Shown here piece by piece: positions 52,122 to 60,840 of a DNA stretch of 64,000 nt. The notes beneath the pieces were generated by a model. That model was not told where the DNA came from. It did no database searches and saw only the letters and a program-made list of their open reading frames with translations. The DNA is from Mycolicibacterium flavescens (lineage in GTDB: Bacteria; Actinomycetota; Actinomycetes; Mycobacteriales; Mycobacteriaceae), in contig LR134353.1 of NCBI GenBank assembly GCA_900637135.1, positions 2,790,001 to 2,854,000 of the forward strand. Direction: 5' to 3'. The position numbers were made by a program, and so were the translations under genes. Positions within the stretch are counted from its first letter, which is position 1, and every line of letters begins with the position of its first letter.

Positions 52122-53287
52122 CGCGCCGACTCCTTCTCCGGCGAGCGCAGCAGGTCGCGGGCGGCCTTGCCGTAGGCCAGCAATTGCGCTCGCGCCGGAA
52201 ACAGACCCTGCGGCCGGAATATCATCAACACCACCAGCGCCAGCCCGAAGAACAGGTACTTCAGGTCACCGAGGTTGATGCCGAGAAACTCCACCCCCAG
52301 CAACCGGTTCGGCAGGTAGACGATGATGAACGCGCCGACCACCACGCCGAGCTTGTTGCCCTGCCCGCCGAGCACCACCGCGCACAGGAACAGCATCGAG
52401 TTGATGATGTTGAACGTCGGTGGGGCCACGAACTGCACCTGACCGGCGTACAGCGCGCCCGACAGCCCACCGATCGCCGCGCCGATGACGAAGGCCCACA
52501 GCTTGAACCGGAACGTGTTGACGCCCATCACTTCGGCGGCGTCCTCGTCCTCGCGGACCGCGATCCAGGCACGTCCCACGCGGCTGCGTTCGAGGTTGCC
52601 CACCAGGACCAGGATCCCGATCATCAGCACGATGCCCAACCAGAACCACCACGTCCCGTAGTTGGCGTCGCCCGCGGAGTTGCCGCTCGAGAAGACGCCG
52701 TCGGGCACGCGTTCGCTCGCCCCGACTCGCGGGTAGGCGACCTCGTTGAGGCCGCGCGGCCCGTTGGTCACCTCCGAGAGGTTGTCGGCCAGCAGGCGAA
52801 TGATCTCGCCGAACCCCAGTGTGACGATCGCCAGGTAGTCGCCGCGCAACCTCAGCGTCGGCGTTCCCAGGATCAAACCCGTCAGCGCGGTGATCGCCAT
52901 CGCCAGCGGTACACACGCCAGCCACGCCCAGTCCTCGTTGAACCACCCCGTGGCGCCCATCTTGTTCCACGGACTGTTCGGACTGGTCAGCAGCGCAACG
53001 GTGTACGCGCCCACGGCGTAGAACCCGACGTAGCCGAGGTCGAGCAGACCGGCCTGGCCGACCACGACGTTGAGGCCGATCGCGATGATCGCGACCATCG
53101 CGAATTGCGCCATGGTGCCGCCGAAGCTGATGTTCGGCGTGTTCAGGAAGGGCGGCGGAAACAGCGGCAGCAGCGCGAGCAGGCCGAAGGCGATTAACCC
53201 GAAGCCCCACTTCTGCACGCGGGAAAGCCCGTCCCACCAACGACGCAGTGCGTCGCCGGGTGCCAAGACCTTCTCGCTGGCCCTCAT
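52118..53287 (-). CDS. livM: Branched-chain amino acid ABC transporter permease LivM
   Basis: This is a 389-aa inner-membrane permease with about ten TM helices. The LivM motifs are GLNVVVGQAGLLDLGYVGFYAVGAY in part, LRLRGDYLAIVTLGFGEI and GRAWIAVREDEDAAEVMGVN. Short cytoplasmic N- and C-terminal extensions are present. It overlaps livH (53284) by 4 bp. Confidence 0.95.
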   Translation of the reverse strand: MRASEKVLAPGDALRRWWDGLSRVQKWGFGLIAFGLLALLPLFPPPFLNTPNISFGGTMAQFAMVAIIAIGLNVVVGQAGLLDLGYVGFYAVGAYTVALLTSPNSPWNKMGATGWFNEDWAWLACVPLAMAITALTGLILGTPTLRLRGDYLAIVTLGFGEIIRLLADNLSEVTNGPRGLNEVAYPRVGASERVPDGVFSSGNSAGDANYGTWWFWLGIVLMIGILVLVGNLERSRVGRAWIAVREDEDAAEVMGVNTFRFKLWAFVIGAAIGGLSGALYAGQVQFVAPPTFNIINSMLFLCAVVLGGQGNKLGVVVGAFIIVYLPNRLLGVEFLGINLGDLKYLFFGLALVVLMIFRPQGLFPARAQLLAYGKAARDLLRSPEKESAR

Positions 53288-54330
53288 GCTCGCGCCTTCC
53301 CGAGGCTTTCGCCGAGTATCCCCGTCGGCCTGAAGAACAGAACGAGAACCAGCAGCACGAAGGCGACGACGTCACGCCACTGGGTCCCGAACACGGCCTG
53401 CCCGTAGTTCTCCATGATGCCGAGCAGCAGCCCGCCCAGCAGGGCGCCGCGCAGGTTGCCGATGCCGCCGAGGACCGCGGCCGAGAACGCCTTGATGCCG
53501 AGCAGGAAGCCGCCGGAGTAGATGATGCCCTGCGGCACCTTCAGCGTGTACAGCAGCGCGGCCGCCCCGGCCAGCAGGCCGCCGATCAAAAACGTCGTCA
53601 TGATGATGCGTTCGCGCGAGACGCCCATCAGGGTCGCGGTGTCCGGGTCCTGGGCGACCGCCCGGATCCCGCGCCCGAACCTGGTCCGGTTGATGGTCAG
53701 ATCGGTCATCAGGGCGAGAACCAGCGCCGCGCCGACGATGATCAGCGTGATGTTGGAGACCGCGGAACCGAACACCGTGAACTGGGTTTCGGGTGCGACG
53801 AGCCGGATCGGTTGTTGGGCATTGGATCCGCCGTACCCGTCGATGATCTTGGGCAGGATGAAGTGCACGAACTCCTGCAGCACGAACGACATGCCGATCG
53901 CGGTGATGAGAAACGACAGTCGGTCGGCCTTGCGTCGTCGCAGCGGTCGGTAGGCCACCGCCTCCAGGCCGACCGCGGTGGCACCGGACACCGCCATCGC
54001 GAACAGCATGGCGATACCGAGATACAGCACCGTCAGGGCGATGCCCCTGTTGTAGGTGTTACCGCTCGGTGTGAAACCCAGGATCATGTCGAGGCAGAAG
54101 TACGCGCCGAACATGCCGAACATGAACACTTCCGAATGCGCGAAGTTGATCAGCTTCAGCACGCCGTAGACCAACGTGTAGCCGACGGCCACCAGCGCGT
54201 AGATGGCGCCCCACGACAGTCCGTCGATCGTCAACTGCCAGAAGCCGTCTCGCAACCCGTCGAGGTTGAAGCTGATGTTGGCGGCCAAGCAGGTGTACTG
54301 GTCGACGCACTCGGGTGGGATCCCGGTCAT
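53284..54330 (-). CDS. livH: Branched-chain amino acid ABC transporter permease LivH
   Basis: This is a 348-aa permease with about eight TM helices. WGAIYALVAVGYTLVYGVLKLINFAH is the LivH hallmark (seen at residues 40-65), followed by ADRLSFLITAIGMSFVLQ and GRGIRAVAQDPDTATLMGV. The N-terminal 30 residues with two cysteines precede the first helix. A strong hairpin separates it from the binding-protein gene. Confidence 0.95.
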   Translation of the reverse strand: MTGIPPECVDQYTCLAANISFNLDGLRDGFWQLTIDGLSWGAIYALVAVGYTLVYGVLKLINFAHSEVFMFGMFGAYFCLDMILGFTPSGNTYNRGIALTVLYLGIAMLFAMAVSGATAVGLEAVAYRPLRRRKADRLSFLITAIGMSFVLQEFVHFILPKIIDGYGGSNAQQPIRLVAPETQFTVFGSAVSNITLIIVGAALVLALMTDLTINRTRFGRGIRAVAQDPDTATLMGVSRERIIMTTFLIGGLLAGAAALLYTLKVPQGIIYSGGFLLGIKAFSAAVLGGIGNLRGALLGGLLLGIMENYGQAVFGTQWRDVVAFVLLVLVLFFRPTGILGESLGKARA

Positions 54331-54368
54331 CCGGTGGCGGCTCCTCGCGGGAACGGGCCTCTAGCGAA

Positions 54369-54401
54369 AACGCGTCCGAGCCTTTCGGTCTCGGACGCGT
54401 T
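54369..54401 (-). terminator. Intra-operon terminator between the binding protein and livH
   Basis: A 12-bp perfect stem, AACGCGTCCGAG/CTCGGACGCGTT, with a 9-nt loop is followed on the minus strand by TTCGC after GTTTT. It lies 12 nt past the binding-protein stop, so it should reduce transcription of livHMGF relative to the binding protein. Confidence 0.7.
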
Positions 54402-54412
54402 CGCCTCAGCGG

Positions 54413-55627
54413 CTATTGAACTTTGTAGATCCAGATCAAGCTGGTGGTCAGCTCGCCGTTCGGAGTCCACTGGTACTGCCGGGCCACACCGCGACCGTCG
54501 TAATTGCGGACGAAGTCGAGCAGCGCGGGGCGGGTAACGGCGCCCGAGTCGATGCCCTTCAGCAGGATGGTGCCCAGGTCGTAGCCCTCGCTGCTGTAGG
54601 TGCCCGGTGCCTGGTTGAACTTCTTGGTGTACTCGTCGGCGAAGCCGCCGGTGGCCGGGCCGCACGGGCAGGACAGCACGGCGTCCTTGGCCGCGTCGCC
54701 GGCCTGCTTGACGAACTCGGGATCCTTGGTGCCGTCGGCGCTGGCGAACGTTCCCTCGTACCCGCCGTCCCGCAGCTGCTGCACGAACGGCGCCGCTTCG
54801 GCGTAGTAACCGCTGAAGAACACCGAGTCGGGGGTGGCGCCCTTGATCTGGGTCACGGCCGCCGAGAAGTCCTTGTCGCCCTTCTTGACCGAGATGTTGC
54901 AGGACGAGTCGGCCACCGGACCCAGCGTCTGACGAACGGTCTGCGCCAGGCCCAGGCCGTAGTCCGTGCTGTCGTCGACGACGCAGACCTTCTTGTGGCC
55001 GAGGGTGTTCTTCAGGTAGTTGGCCACCGACGGGCCCTGCACGCCGTCGTTGCCCAGACCGCGGAAGAAGGTCCGCCAGCCCTTGTCGGACAGCGTCACG
55101 TTGGTGGCCGAGGCCGTGGCGGCGACGAGACCGGCCTGATTGAAGACGTCGCCGGTGGCCATGGTCTCACCGGAGAACGCGGGACCGATCAGGCCGATGG
55201 TGGAGGCGTCGTTGATGATCTGCGGTGCGATCTGGGTGGCCTTCTGCGGATCGCCCTCGGTGTCGAAGGTCTTCAGCTGGACCTGGCAACCCGGGTTCGC
55301 GGCGTTGTGCTTGTCCACGGCCAGCTGGATGCCGTTCTTGATGTTGATGCCCAATGCCGCATCGGGACCGTTGAGCGCTCCGGCCATCGCCAGCGACACC
55401 GGCGGGCACTGCGCGTTGCCGTCACCGGCGGGGTCGGCAGGCGCGGCGCTCTCGTCGGCCTTGACCTCGGCGCCGTTCTCGTCGATCTGTACCTGTTCGA
55501 CGATCTTCAGATCGGTCTGTGCCTCACCGCCCTCGGTCGGCTCGGCCTGTTGGCAGCCGGCTATGCCGAGCACAACCAGACCAGCGCTGCTGATAGCAAA
55601 TGCTTTCCGTGCCATGCGACCGCGCAC
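54413..55627 (-). CDS. Branched-chain amino acid ABC transporter substrate-binding lipoprotein
   Basis: This is a 404-aa LivJ-type periplasmic-binding protein. The signal peptide ends in the lipobox GIAGC (Cys25), followed by an acidic linker and a two-lobed type I fold (VSLAMAGALNGPDAALG, IGLIGPAFSGETMATG, VCVVDDSTDYGLGLA, FFSGYYAEAAPFVQQL, YSSEGYDLGTILLKGI). GTG 55627 is chosen because GGAGGTGA lies just before it; an ATG follows four codons later. It is the first gene of the liv operon. Confidence 0.93.
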   Translation of the reverse strand: MRGRMARKAFAISSAGLVVLGIAGCQQAEPTEGGEAQTDLKIVEQVQIDENGAEVKADESAAPADPAGDGNAQCPPVSLAMAGALNGPDAALGINIKNGIQLAVDKHNAANPGCQVQLKTFDTEGDPQKATQIAPQIINDASTIGLIGPAFSGETMATGDVFNQAGLVAATASATNVTLSDKGWRTFFRGLGNDGVQGPSVANYLKNTLGHKKVCVVDDSTDYGLGLAQTVRQTLGPVADSSCNISVKKGDKDFSAAVTQIKGATPDSVFFSGYYAEAAPFVQQLRDGGYEGTFASADGTKDPEFVKQAGDAAKDAVLSCPCGPATGGFADEYTKKFNQAPGTYSSEGYDLGTILLKGIDSGAVTRPALLDFVRNYDGRGVARQYQWTPNGELTTSLIWIYKVQ

Positions 55628-55808
55628 GCTTCACCTCCGGGTCGTTGTGTTAGTCGGCTCCGGCGCCTCGGCCCGGCGGGCGGGGGCGGCGACGTTCCGG
55701 GAAGACCATAGCCAACGCTCGGCGCTGGTGCGCGGTGTTGAACGACGCGTCGCGGCCGTCGCGGTCAAACCGCGCCATCGGAAACGCACTTTTTACGGGG
55801 TGGCGAAG

Positions 55809-56450
55809 TTAGCTCGACTCCGGCGCGTCGCTCGGTGTGTCGAGGGTTTCGAGGACCACTTCGGCGACGCGTTTCATGGTGGTGCGCCGGTCCATCGCGG
55901 CACGTTGAATCCACTTGAACGCCTCGGGCTCGGTCATCCCCTGTTTGGCCTGCAGCAAACCTTTGGCCCGTTCGACGAGCTTGCGCGTCTCCAGCCGGTC
56001 GGCCAATGTGGCCACTTCCTGCTCCAGCGCGGCGATCTCGCCGAAGCGGCTCACCGCGACCTCGATGGCCGGGATGAGGTCGGTGACGGTGAAGGGTTTG
56101 ACCAGGTAGGCCATGGCACCGGCATCCCTGGCGCGTTCGACCAGTTCTCGTTGGCTGAACGCGGTCAGGATGACGATCGGCGCGATGCGCTTGCTGGCGA
56201 TCTCGGCCGCCGCGTCGATGCCGTCGCGACGGGGCATCTTGACGTCCATGATCACGAGGTCGGGCTTGAGGCTCTCGGCGAGATCGACGGCCTCCTGGCC
56301 GTCGCCGGCCTCGCCGACGATCTCGTAGCCCTCTTCGCGGAGCATCTCGGCCAAGTCCATCCGAATCAGCGCTTCGTCCTCGGCGACGAGCACACGGCGG
56401 GCCTTACCGGCCTCTGGCGGTGCCCCAGCAGCGGTTGCCATGGAAGCCAT
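55809..56450 (-). CDS. pdtaR: ANTAR-domain response regulator PdtaR
   Basis: PdtaR is an antiterminator-type regulator that binds RNA hairpins. An N-terminal receiver domain (RVLVAEDEALIRMDLAEML; phosphoacceptor in VIMDVKMP, about D69) is followed by a coiled-coil linker and the C-terminal ANTAR domain (LVERAKGLLQAKQGMTEPEAFKWIQRAAMDRR). ATG 56450 or 56441 is possible; the open frame further upstream runs towards the tRNA. The counterpart Rv1626 is paired with the kinase PdtaS, encoded elsewhere. It is divergent from the tRNA. Confidence 0.95.
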   Translation of the reverse strand: MASMATAAGAPPEAGKARRVLVAEDEALIRMDLAEMLREEGYEIVGEAGDGQEAVDLAESLKPDLVIMDVKMPRRDGIDAAAEIASKRIAPIVILTAFSQRELVERARDAGAMAYLVKPFTVTDLIPAIEVAVSRFGEIAALEQEVATLADRLETRKLVERAKGLLQAKQGMTEPEAFKWIQRAAMDRRTTMKRVAEVVLETLDTPSDAPESS

Positions 56451-56533
56451 TGTGGCGGTAGCGGTGCCGTTCAGCGAGTTCGGGGCATCATCTAAGGTGG
56501 TAAGCCGCGCAACAGAGCCGTCCAACTACTACA

Positions 56534-56606
56534 GCCCTCGTAGCCCAATTGGCAGAGGCACACGACTCAAAATCGTGACAGTGTGAGTTCGAGTCTCACC
56601 GAGGGC
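56534..56606 (+). tRNA. tRNA with CAA anticodon (Leu by anticodon), class I shape
   Basis: A full cloverleaf folds by eye. The acceptor is GCCCTCG/CGAGGGC (7 bp), the D-arm GCC/GGC with an 11-nt loop, the anticodon arm CACGA-CTCAAAA-TCGTG with anticodon CAA at 56568-56570, and the T-arm GTGAG-TTCGAGT-CTCAC. The CCA end is not fully encoded (ACC follows). The variable loop is only 5 nt (ACAGT), whereas bacterial tRNA-Leu normally has a long variable arm. It reads UUG codons if charged with leucine. Confidence 0.9.
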
Positions 56607-56657
56607 ACCGAGAATCAGCAGGTCGATCCGGTTCGGCGTTACGCTCTAGTCGTGGAG

Positions 56658-57959
56658 ATGAGGCTGCGGCCGGTCTGCGTGCCCGATGTGGCGCTGGAGA
56701 ACCGGACGCCCGCCCGGGTTCGGCACCAAGCGGAAAGGTCCGTGCGACGCCGCCGGGTGCTCGACGTCACCGCAATGATCAGCGCGGCGATCAGCGCCTT
56801 CTTCGGTTTTCAGGGTCTGCTCGTCGGTGTCGAGGTGTGGTGGATCCCGGTACTCAGCCTCGTCAGCGCCGTGGCGTTCGCGACGATTCCGCTGCTGTGC
56901 CGGTTCGGCGAACTCGTCGCACCGCTGGTGTTCTTCGCCGTCGCGTACGTGACCATCGCGATCCAGTGCATACAGTTGGGCACCGGGTCGGGGCTGCAGT
57001 TCTACTTCGTCGCCGCCGCCGCGATCGTGGTGGTCATTCTCGGCATCGACCACATCGTGCTGGCTTCCGTACTGGCGGCGTTGGGCGCGGCGACGGTCGT
57101 GGCGCTGGAGTACCTCGTCCCCGAAAACACCGGCATTCAACCGGATTGGGCCCGGACGACCTCGTTCGTCCTCACCGTGGCCACGGCGTGGATCCTCGTC
57201 GTCGCCACGCTGTGGTTCGCGCTCCGGGAGCTCCGCCGGGCGCGGTTGGCGATGGAGGCCGAATACGAACGGTCCGAACGTCTGCTGGCGAACATACTGC
57301 CCGCGACCATCGCCGAGCGGCTCAAGGACCCGACCCGCACGGTCATCGCCGACAGGTACGACGACGCGTCGATCCTGTTCGCCGACATCGCCGGGTACAC
57401 CGAGCGGGCCAGCGACACGAATCCCTGCGATCTGGTGCGCTTCCTTGACCGGCTCTACACGGATCTGGACGCACTCGTCGACCGTCACGGGTTGGAGAAG
57501 GTCAAAACCAGCGGCGACTCGTACATGGTGGTCAGCGGTGTGCCGCATCCCCGGCCGGATCACGTCGAAGCACTGGCGTGCCTGGCGCTCGACATGGCCG
57601 ACGCCGTCGCCGACCTGCGTGACCCGCGCGGGCGCAAGGTGCCGTTGCGGATCGGCCTGGCCGCGGGACCGGTCGTCGCCGGGGTCGTCGGGGCCCGCAA
57701 GTTCTTCTACGACGTATGGGGCGATGCGGTCAACGTCGCATCCCGGATGGAGACCACCGACGTCGAAGGGCGCATTCAGGTGCCCCAGGACGTCTACGAA
57801 CGCCTGCGCAGCACCTTCGTGCTGGAGCCTCGTGGTGAAGTCGAGGTCAAAGGCAAGGGCGTCATGACGACGTGGTACCTCGTCGGACGTCGCGACGACT
57901 CGGCCGTGCGCGACGCGGTGGAACTCGAACCGCTCAGCTCTCGACCTCAGTCGGTTTGA
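56658..57959 (+). CDS. Six-TM class III adenylate cyclase (Rv1625c-type)
   Basis: This is a membrane adenylate cyclase that forms cAMP as a homodimer. Six TM helices lie at about residues 37-190, then a signalling helix and a catalytic domain (233-420). The full catalytic set is visible: D243 and D287 (metal), K283 and D352 (adenine), N359 and R363 (transition state), in step with Rv1625c. ATG 56658 is used; GTG 56652 is close by. It lies 51 nt downstream of the tRNA, and its 3' end overlaps the convergent START-like gene by 26 bp. Confidence 0.93.
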   Translation: MRLRPVCVPDVALENRTPARVRHQAERSVRRRRVLDVTAMISAAISAFFGFQGLLVGVEVWWIPVLSLVSAVAFATIPLLCRFGELVAPLVFFAVAYVTIAIQCIQLGTGSGLQFYFVAAAAIVVVILGIDHIVLASVLAALGAATVVALEYLVPENTGIQPDWARTTSFVLTVATAWILVVATLWFALRELRRARLAMEAEYERSERLLANILPATIAERLKDPTRTVIADRYDDASILFADIAGYTERASDTNPCDLVRFLDRLYTDLDALVDRHGLEKVKTSGDSYMVVSGVPHPRPDHVEALACLALDMADAVADLRDPRGRKVPLRIGLAAGPVVAGVVGARKFFYDVWGDAVNVASRMETTDVEGRIQVPQDVYERLRSTFVLEPRGEVEVKGKGVMTTWYLVGRRDDSAVRDAVELEPLSSRPQSV

Positions 57960-58383
57960 GGCGCTCGGCCAGGGCGGCCAGCCGCCAGAGGGTTTCGCGG
58001 TTACGGGGGTAGACGGCGAGGTCGGTCAGCTTGTTGGGCATCACCGCGGCTGGACCGCTCACCGGGACTTCCGTCATCTCCACCCGGCATCCGTCGGGAA
58101 TCTCGAACAGCCGCAGAGTGATTCGCGCGCCTCCGAAAGGCCGGCCCTTGGCGTGCAGGACCAACTCCTCGGGCGGCACACTCTTCTCCACCACGGTTTT
58201 ATCGTCGAGCAGCAGGGGCCAGACGCCCACCGAATGGCGGATCTCGGATCCGGGCGCCGGCCAGTTCGGGTCGACAGCCCGCATCCGGCTGTTGCCGACC
58301 ACCCATTGCGAGTAGGTCCACCCGTCGGCCATGACGTCCCAGACCTGCTGACGGGAGGCGTGAATATCGCGTGTCACAGTCAC
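57934..58383 (-). CDS. SRPBCC/START-like (polyketide cyclase family) protein
   Basis: This is a 149-aa single-domain helix-grip protein. It opens with VTRDIHASRQQVWDVMADGWTYS and has GSEIRHSVGVWPLLL and a C-terminal long helix (NRETLWRLAALAERLK) closing the hydrophobic pocket. The ligand is unknown. The start is GTG 58383. It lies downstream of the dps terminator and converges on the cyclase with a 26-bp overlap. Confidence 0.85.
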   Translation of the reverse strand: MTVTRDIHASRQQVWDVMADGWTYSQWVVGNSRMRAVDPNWPAPGSEIRHSVGVWPLLLDDKTVVEKSVPPEELVLHAKGRPFGGARITLRLFEIPDGCRVEMTEVPVSGPAAVMPNKLTDLAVYPRNRETLWRLAALAERLKPTEVES

Positions 58384-58449
58384 GGCGGGAGATATACCCC
58401 GATCGCGGAAAACGACTCACCTTCGCGACTGTGCCGTTGCATACGCAAA

Positions 58450-58488
58450 ACGCCGCGACCGGCGTAGTGAAACGCACGGTCGCGGCGT
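58450..58488 (-). terminator. Intrinsic terminator after dps
   Basis: An 11-bp perfect stem, ACGCCGCGACC/GGTCGCGGCGT, is seen with an inner GCGT/ACGC pair. On the minus strand it is followed by TTTTGCGTAT. It begins 11 nt past the dps stop. Confidence 0.75.
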
Positions 58489-58498
58489 GGGGGTCCCT

Positions 58499-58990
58499 CT
58501 AGACCTTGCGGTTCTCGGACTTGATCAGCCAGGCCAGCTTCTCGAGACCCTCGATCAGCTGATGGAGGATGTCGGCGGAGGTCGGGTCCTCGGCGTCCAC
58601 CGCGTCGTGAACCTGACGCATGGTGTCGACCGCGGCGTATACCCGAGCCGTGATCAGGTCGACCGCGTCCTGCGTGCTCACCGCGTAGGCGGGGAACTGC
58701 GGCAGAGTGGTGCCGGCGGTGACCGTATCCGACCGGCCATCGGGCCAGGCCTCCATCGCACGCATCCGCTCGGCGATGGTGTCGCTGCCCTCACGGGCGA
58801 AGTCGACGAGTTCGTCGAGTTGTAGATGAAGGTCGCGGAAGTTGGTGCCGACGATGTTCCAGTGGGCCTGCTTACCCTGAAGATGCAGCTCGATTAGATC
58901 GACCAGAACCCGCTGCAGGCTGTCGCTGAGTTCCGGCGAGGCCTCGAAAGCCTGGATGTCTGCTTCTGAACGACGTGTTGTTGTGGTCAT
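58499..58990 (-). CDS. dps: Dps-family DNA-protecting ferritin (Dps2-type)
   Basis: This 163-aa protein forms a 12-subunit iron-oxidising cage that protects DNA in starvation. The ferroxidase set H43, H55, D59, D70 and E74 has the exact Dps spacing (QGKQAHWNIVG, RDLHLQLDELVDFAREGSDTIAERM in part). The sequence matches my memory of M. smegmatis Dps2 rather than Dps1. AAGGAGG lies 13 nt before ATG 58990, a long spacing, but no nearer start exists in frame. Confidence 0.93.
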   Translation of the reverse strand: MTTTTRRSEADIQAFEASPELSDSLQRVLVDLIELHLQGKQAHWNIVGTNFRDLHLQLDELVDFAREGSDTIAERMRAMEAWPDGRSDTVTAGTTLPQFPAYAVSTQDAVDLITARVYAAVDTMRQVHDAVDAEDPTSADILHQLIEGLEKLAWLIKSENRKV

Positions 58991-59012
58991 GATCGCTACA
59001 ACGCCTCCTTTT

Positions 59013-59031
59013 CTGGACTGATTCCAGTTTA
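59013..59031 (-). promoter_or_regulatory. dps promoter region with inverted repeat
   Basis: TAAACT (59031-59026, minus) is a good -10. It is overlapped at its downstream edge by the palindrome CTGGA-ATCAG-TCCAG (59027-59013), a possible operator at the transcription start. AAGGAGG follows. Confidence 0.45.
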
Positions 59032-59044
59032 GCACATTTCCTGG

Positions 59045-60796
59045 TCAGAGGTCATTTTGTTGGTCTTGCCTGTCCAAGAGGCGGGCATATCCGGCGCCCA
59101 TGCCCAACAGCACCAGGCCGACGACGATGAACACCACCACCCGGAAGATCCCGTCGAGCGTGCCCAGGTCGAACAGGAACAACTTCGCCACCGCCGCGGC
59201 CACCAGCGCCAGTCCCCCGGCGATCGGAACCGAGCGGTCGGCTCGTGGCAACCGCGCCGCGTAGCCGAACAACGCCGCGGCCAGACCGATCCAGCAGATG
59301 GTCGCCGCCATGTGACCGGCGTAGAAGCCGCTGTCGGTGCCGCCAACCAACACGCCGGTCGTGACGGCGAACGTGGTGACCGCATATCCGGCCACCGCGG
59401 CCGCGACCGCCCACCAGGCCGAGTTTCTGCGGTCGAACGCCCACACGATCGTCACCGACCACGCGATCAGCAGGACGCTGGCGATCAGCGTCGACGCCGC
59501 CACCCCGCCGCTGGTCGCCGTCCCCCGCATCAGCGTGTCCGGCGGGGCCCAGTTCAGGTAGTAGACGGCGCCCACGACCGCGAAGCCGATCGAGATCGCC
59601 TTGGCCATGACGAGCTGCCGTCCTGCCGTCGCGACCACCAGCGCCATCGCCAGCAGGACCGGCCCCGCGATCGGGCCGTCGAACGCCACCACCACCGCGA
59701 TCAGCGCCGATAGTGCGGAGAGCACCGTCCAGATGCGCTGCACCGCGCCGTCCACACCCGGCAATCGGTCGCTGATGAGCACGATGGCAAGCAGTCCGGC
59801 CGCCAGTGCGGCCGCCATCAGCGCTGCGACGATGCGGTCGACGGCCAGCGCGACCGACAGCACCGGCAGCAGACCTGCCCCCGTCAGCACGGCCATCGCC
59901 GACTTGTTGGCCGTCCCCGGCAGCAGGATCAGCGCGCCGGCGATCGCGAGCAGCGCCGCGATGGCGCACGCGCCGACCAGCCACAGATCGCGGCCGTCGT
60001 CGAAATACACGCCGATGAGCGCCACCAGCAGCGGCAGTGTGCCGGCCGCGATGCGGGCGGCGTGCAGCCAGAGCCAGTCCTTGCCGATCTGCACGGGCAG
60101 CGAGGCCGCGGACAGCGCGAGCATGAACGCCACGAGCAGCAGCGTCACACCCCCGACCACGATCGGCGCCAGCACCAACAACGGCACCAGGACGAGCAGC
60201 CCCAGCTGCTCGGAGTTCCAGCGCCGGGCCAGCGTGAGCCCGCCGCCGCCGATCAACGCGGCGAGTACCAGTCCAGCGGGCGCGGCCACCCAGTCGTAGA
60301 TCGTGGTCAACGCGATGACGTCCATGTACGCCGCGGCGATACCGGTCGCCGCCAGGGCGACGGCCCCGGTGCGGCCGCCGGGCCTGCGATACAGCCACCA
60401 GCCTGCGCCCACAAGCCCACCGGCCAGTACCGCCCCGGCCGCGACGCGGATCTCGGGCCTCAACAGGCCCGCCTGCGCGGCCAGCACGAGGAGGAACACC
60501 ACCCCGATCAGCGTCACCGCGACACCGACGACCGCCAGCAGCTTGCCGATCCAGCCTTCGCCCCGGGATGAAGGCGGAGGCGGTGGAGGTGAAGACGCAA
60601 CGGGCGCAGCGTGATGCGACGGATGCTGCGGCGGCGCTGGGTAGGCATGCGGCTGGTACTGCGGCTGGTATTGCGGTAAGGACGTCAGCTGCCGGTCAAG
60701 TTCGGTCAAGTCCGACGACACCCGCGCCAGGTACGCAGAGATCGCGGCGACATCAGCGGACAGGCGGGCGACGACGGCACGCTGCGGTTCGGTCAT
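59045..60796 (-). CDS. DUF2339 polytopic membrane protein
   Basis: This is a 583-aa protein. The N-terminal 80 residues comprise a short coiled coil and a Pro/Gln/Tyr-rich cytoplasmic tail (repeated PQYQP). About 16-18 TM helices typical of DUF2339 follow (GWIGKLLAVVGVAVTLIGVVFLL in part; the end LFLFDLGTLDGIFRVVVFI). The function is unknown. ATG 60796 starts MTEPQRAV. It is in line with the two-component genes upstream and dps downstream but separated by their own signals. Confidence 0.82.
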   Translation of the reverse strand: MTEPQRAVVARLSADVAAISAYLARVSSDLTELDRQLTSLPQYQPQYQPHAYPAPPQHPSHHAAPVASSPPPPPPSSRGEGWIGKLLAVVGVAVTLIGVVFLLVLAAQAGLLRPEIRVAAGAVLAGGLVGAGWWLYRRPGGRTGAVALAATGIAAAYMDVIALTTIYDWVAAPAGLVLAALIGGGGLTLARRWNSEQLGLLVLVPLLVLAPIVVGGVTLLLVAFMLALSAASLPVQIGKDWLWLHAARIAAGTLPLLVALIGVYFDDGRDLWLVGACAIAALLAIAGALILLPGTANKSAMAVLTGAGLLPVLSVALAVDRIVAALMAAALAAGLLAIVLISDRLPGVDGAVQRIWTVLSALSALIAVVVAFDGPIAGPVLLAMALVVATAGRQLVMAKAISIGFAVVGAVYYLNWAPPDTLMRGTATSGGVAASTLIASVLLIAWSVTIVWAFDRRNSAWWAVAAAVAGYAVTTFAVTTGVLVGGTDSGFYAGHMAATICWIGLAAALFGYAARLPRADRSVPIAGGLALVAAAVAKLFLFDLGTLDGIFRVVVFIVVGLVLLGMGAGYARLLDRQDQQNDL

Positions 60797-60840
60797 GCAG
60801 CCATCGTCACAGCACGACGGCGTCACCGGGATGAGTAGGA

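Noticed and set aside
56490..56533. Promoter directly upstream of the tRNA
   Set aside because: Only weak hexamers are visible; nothing specific enough to annotate.
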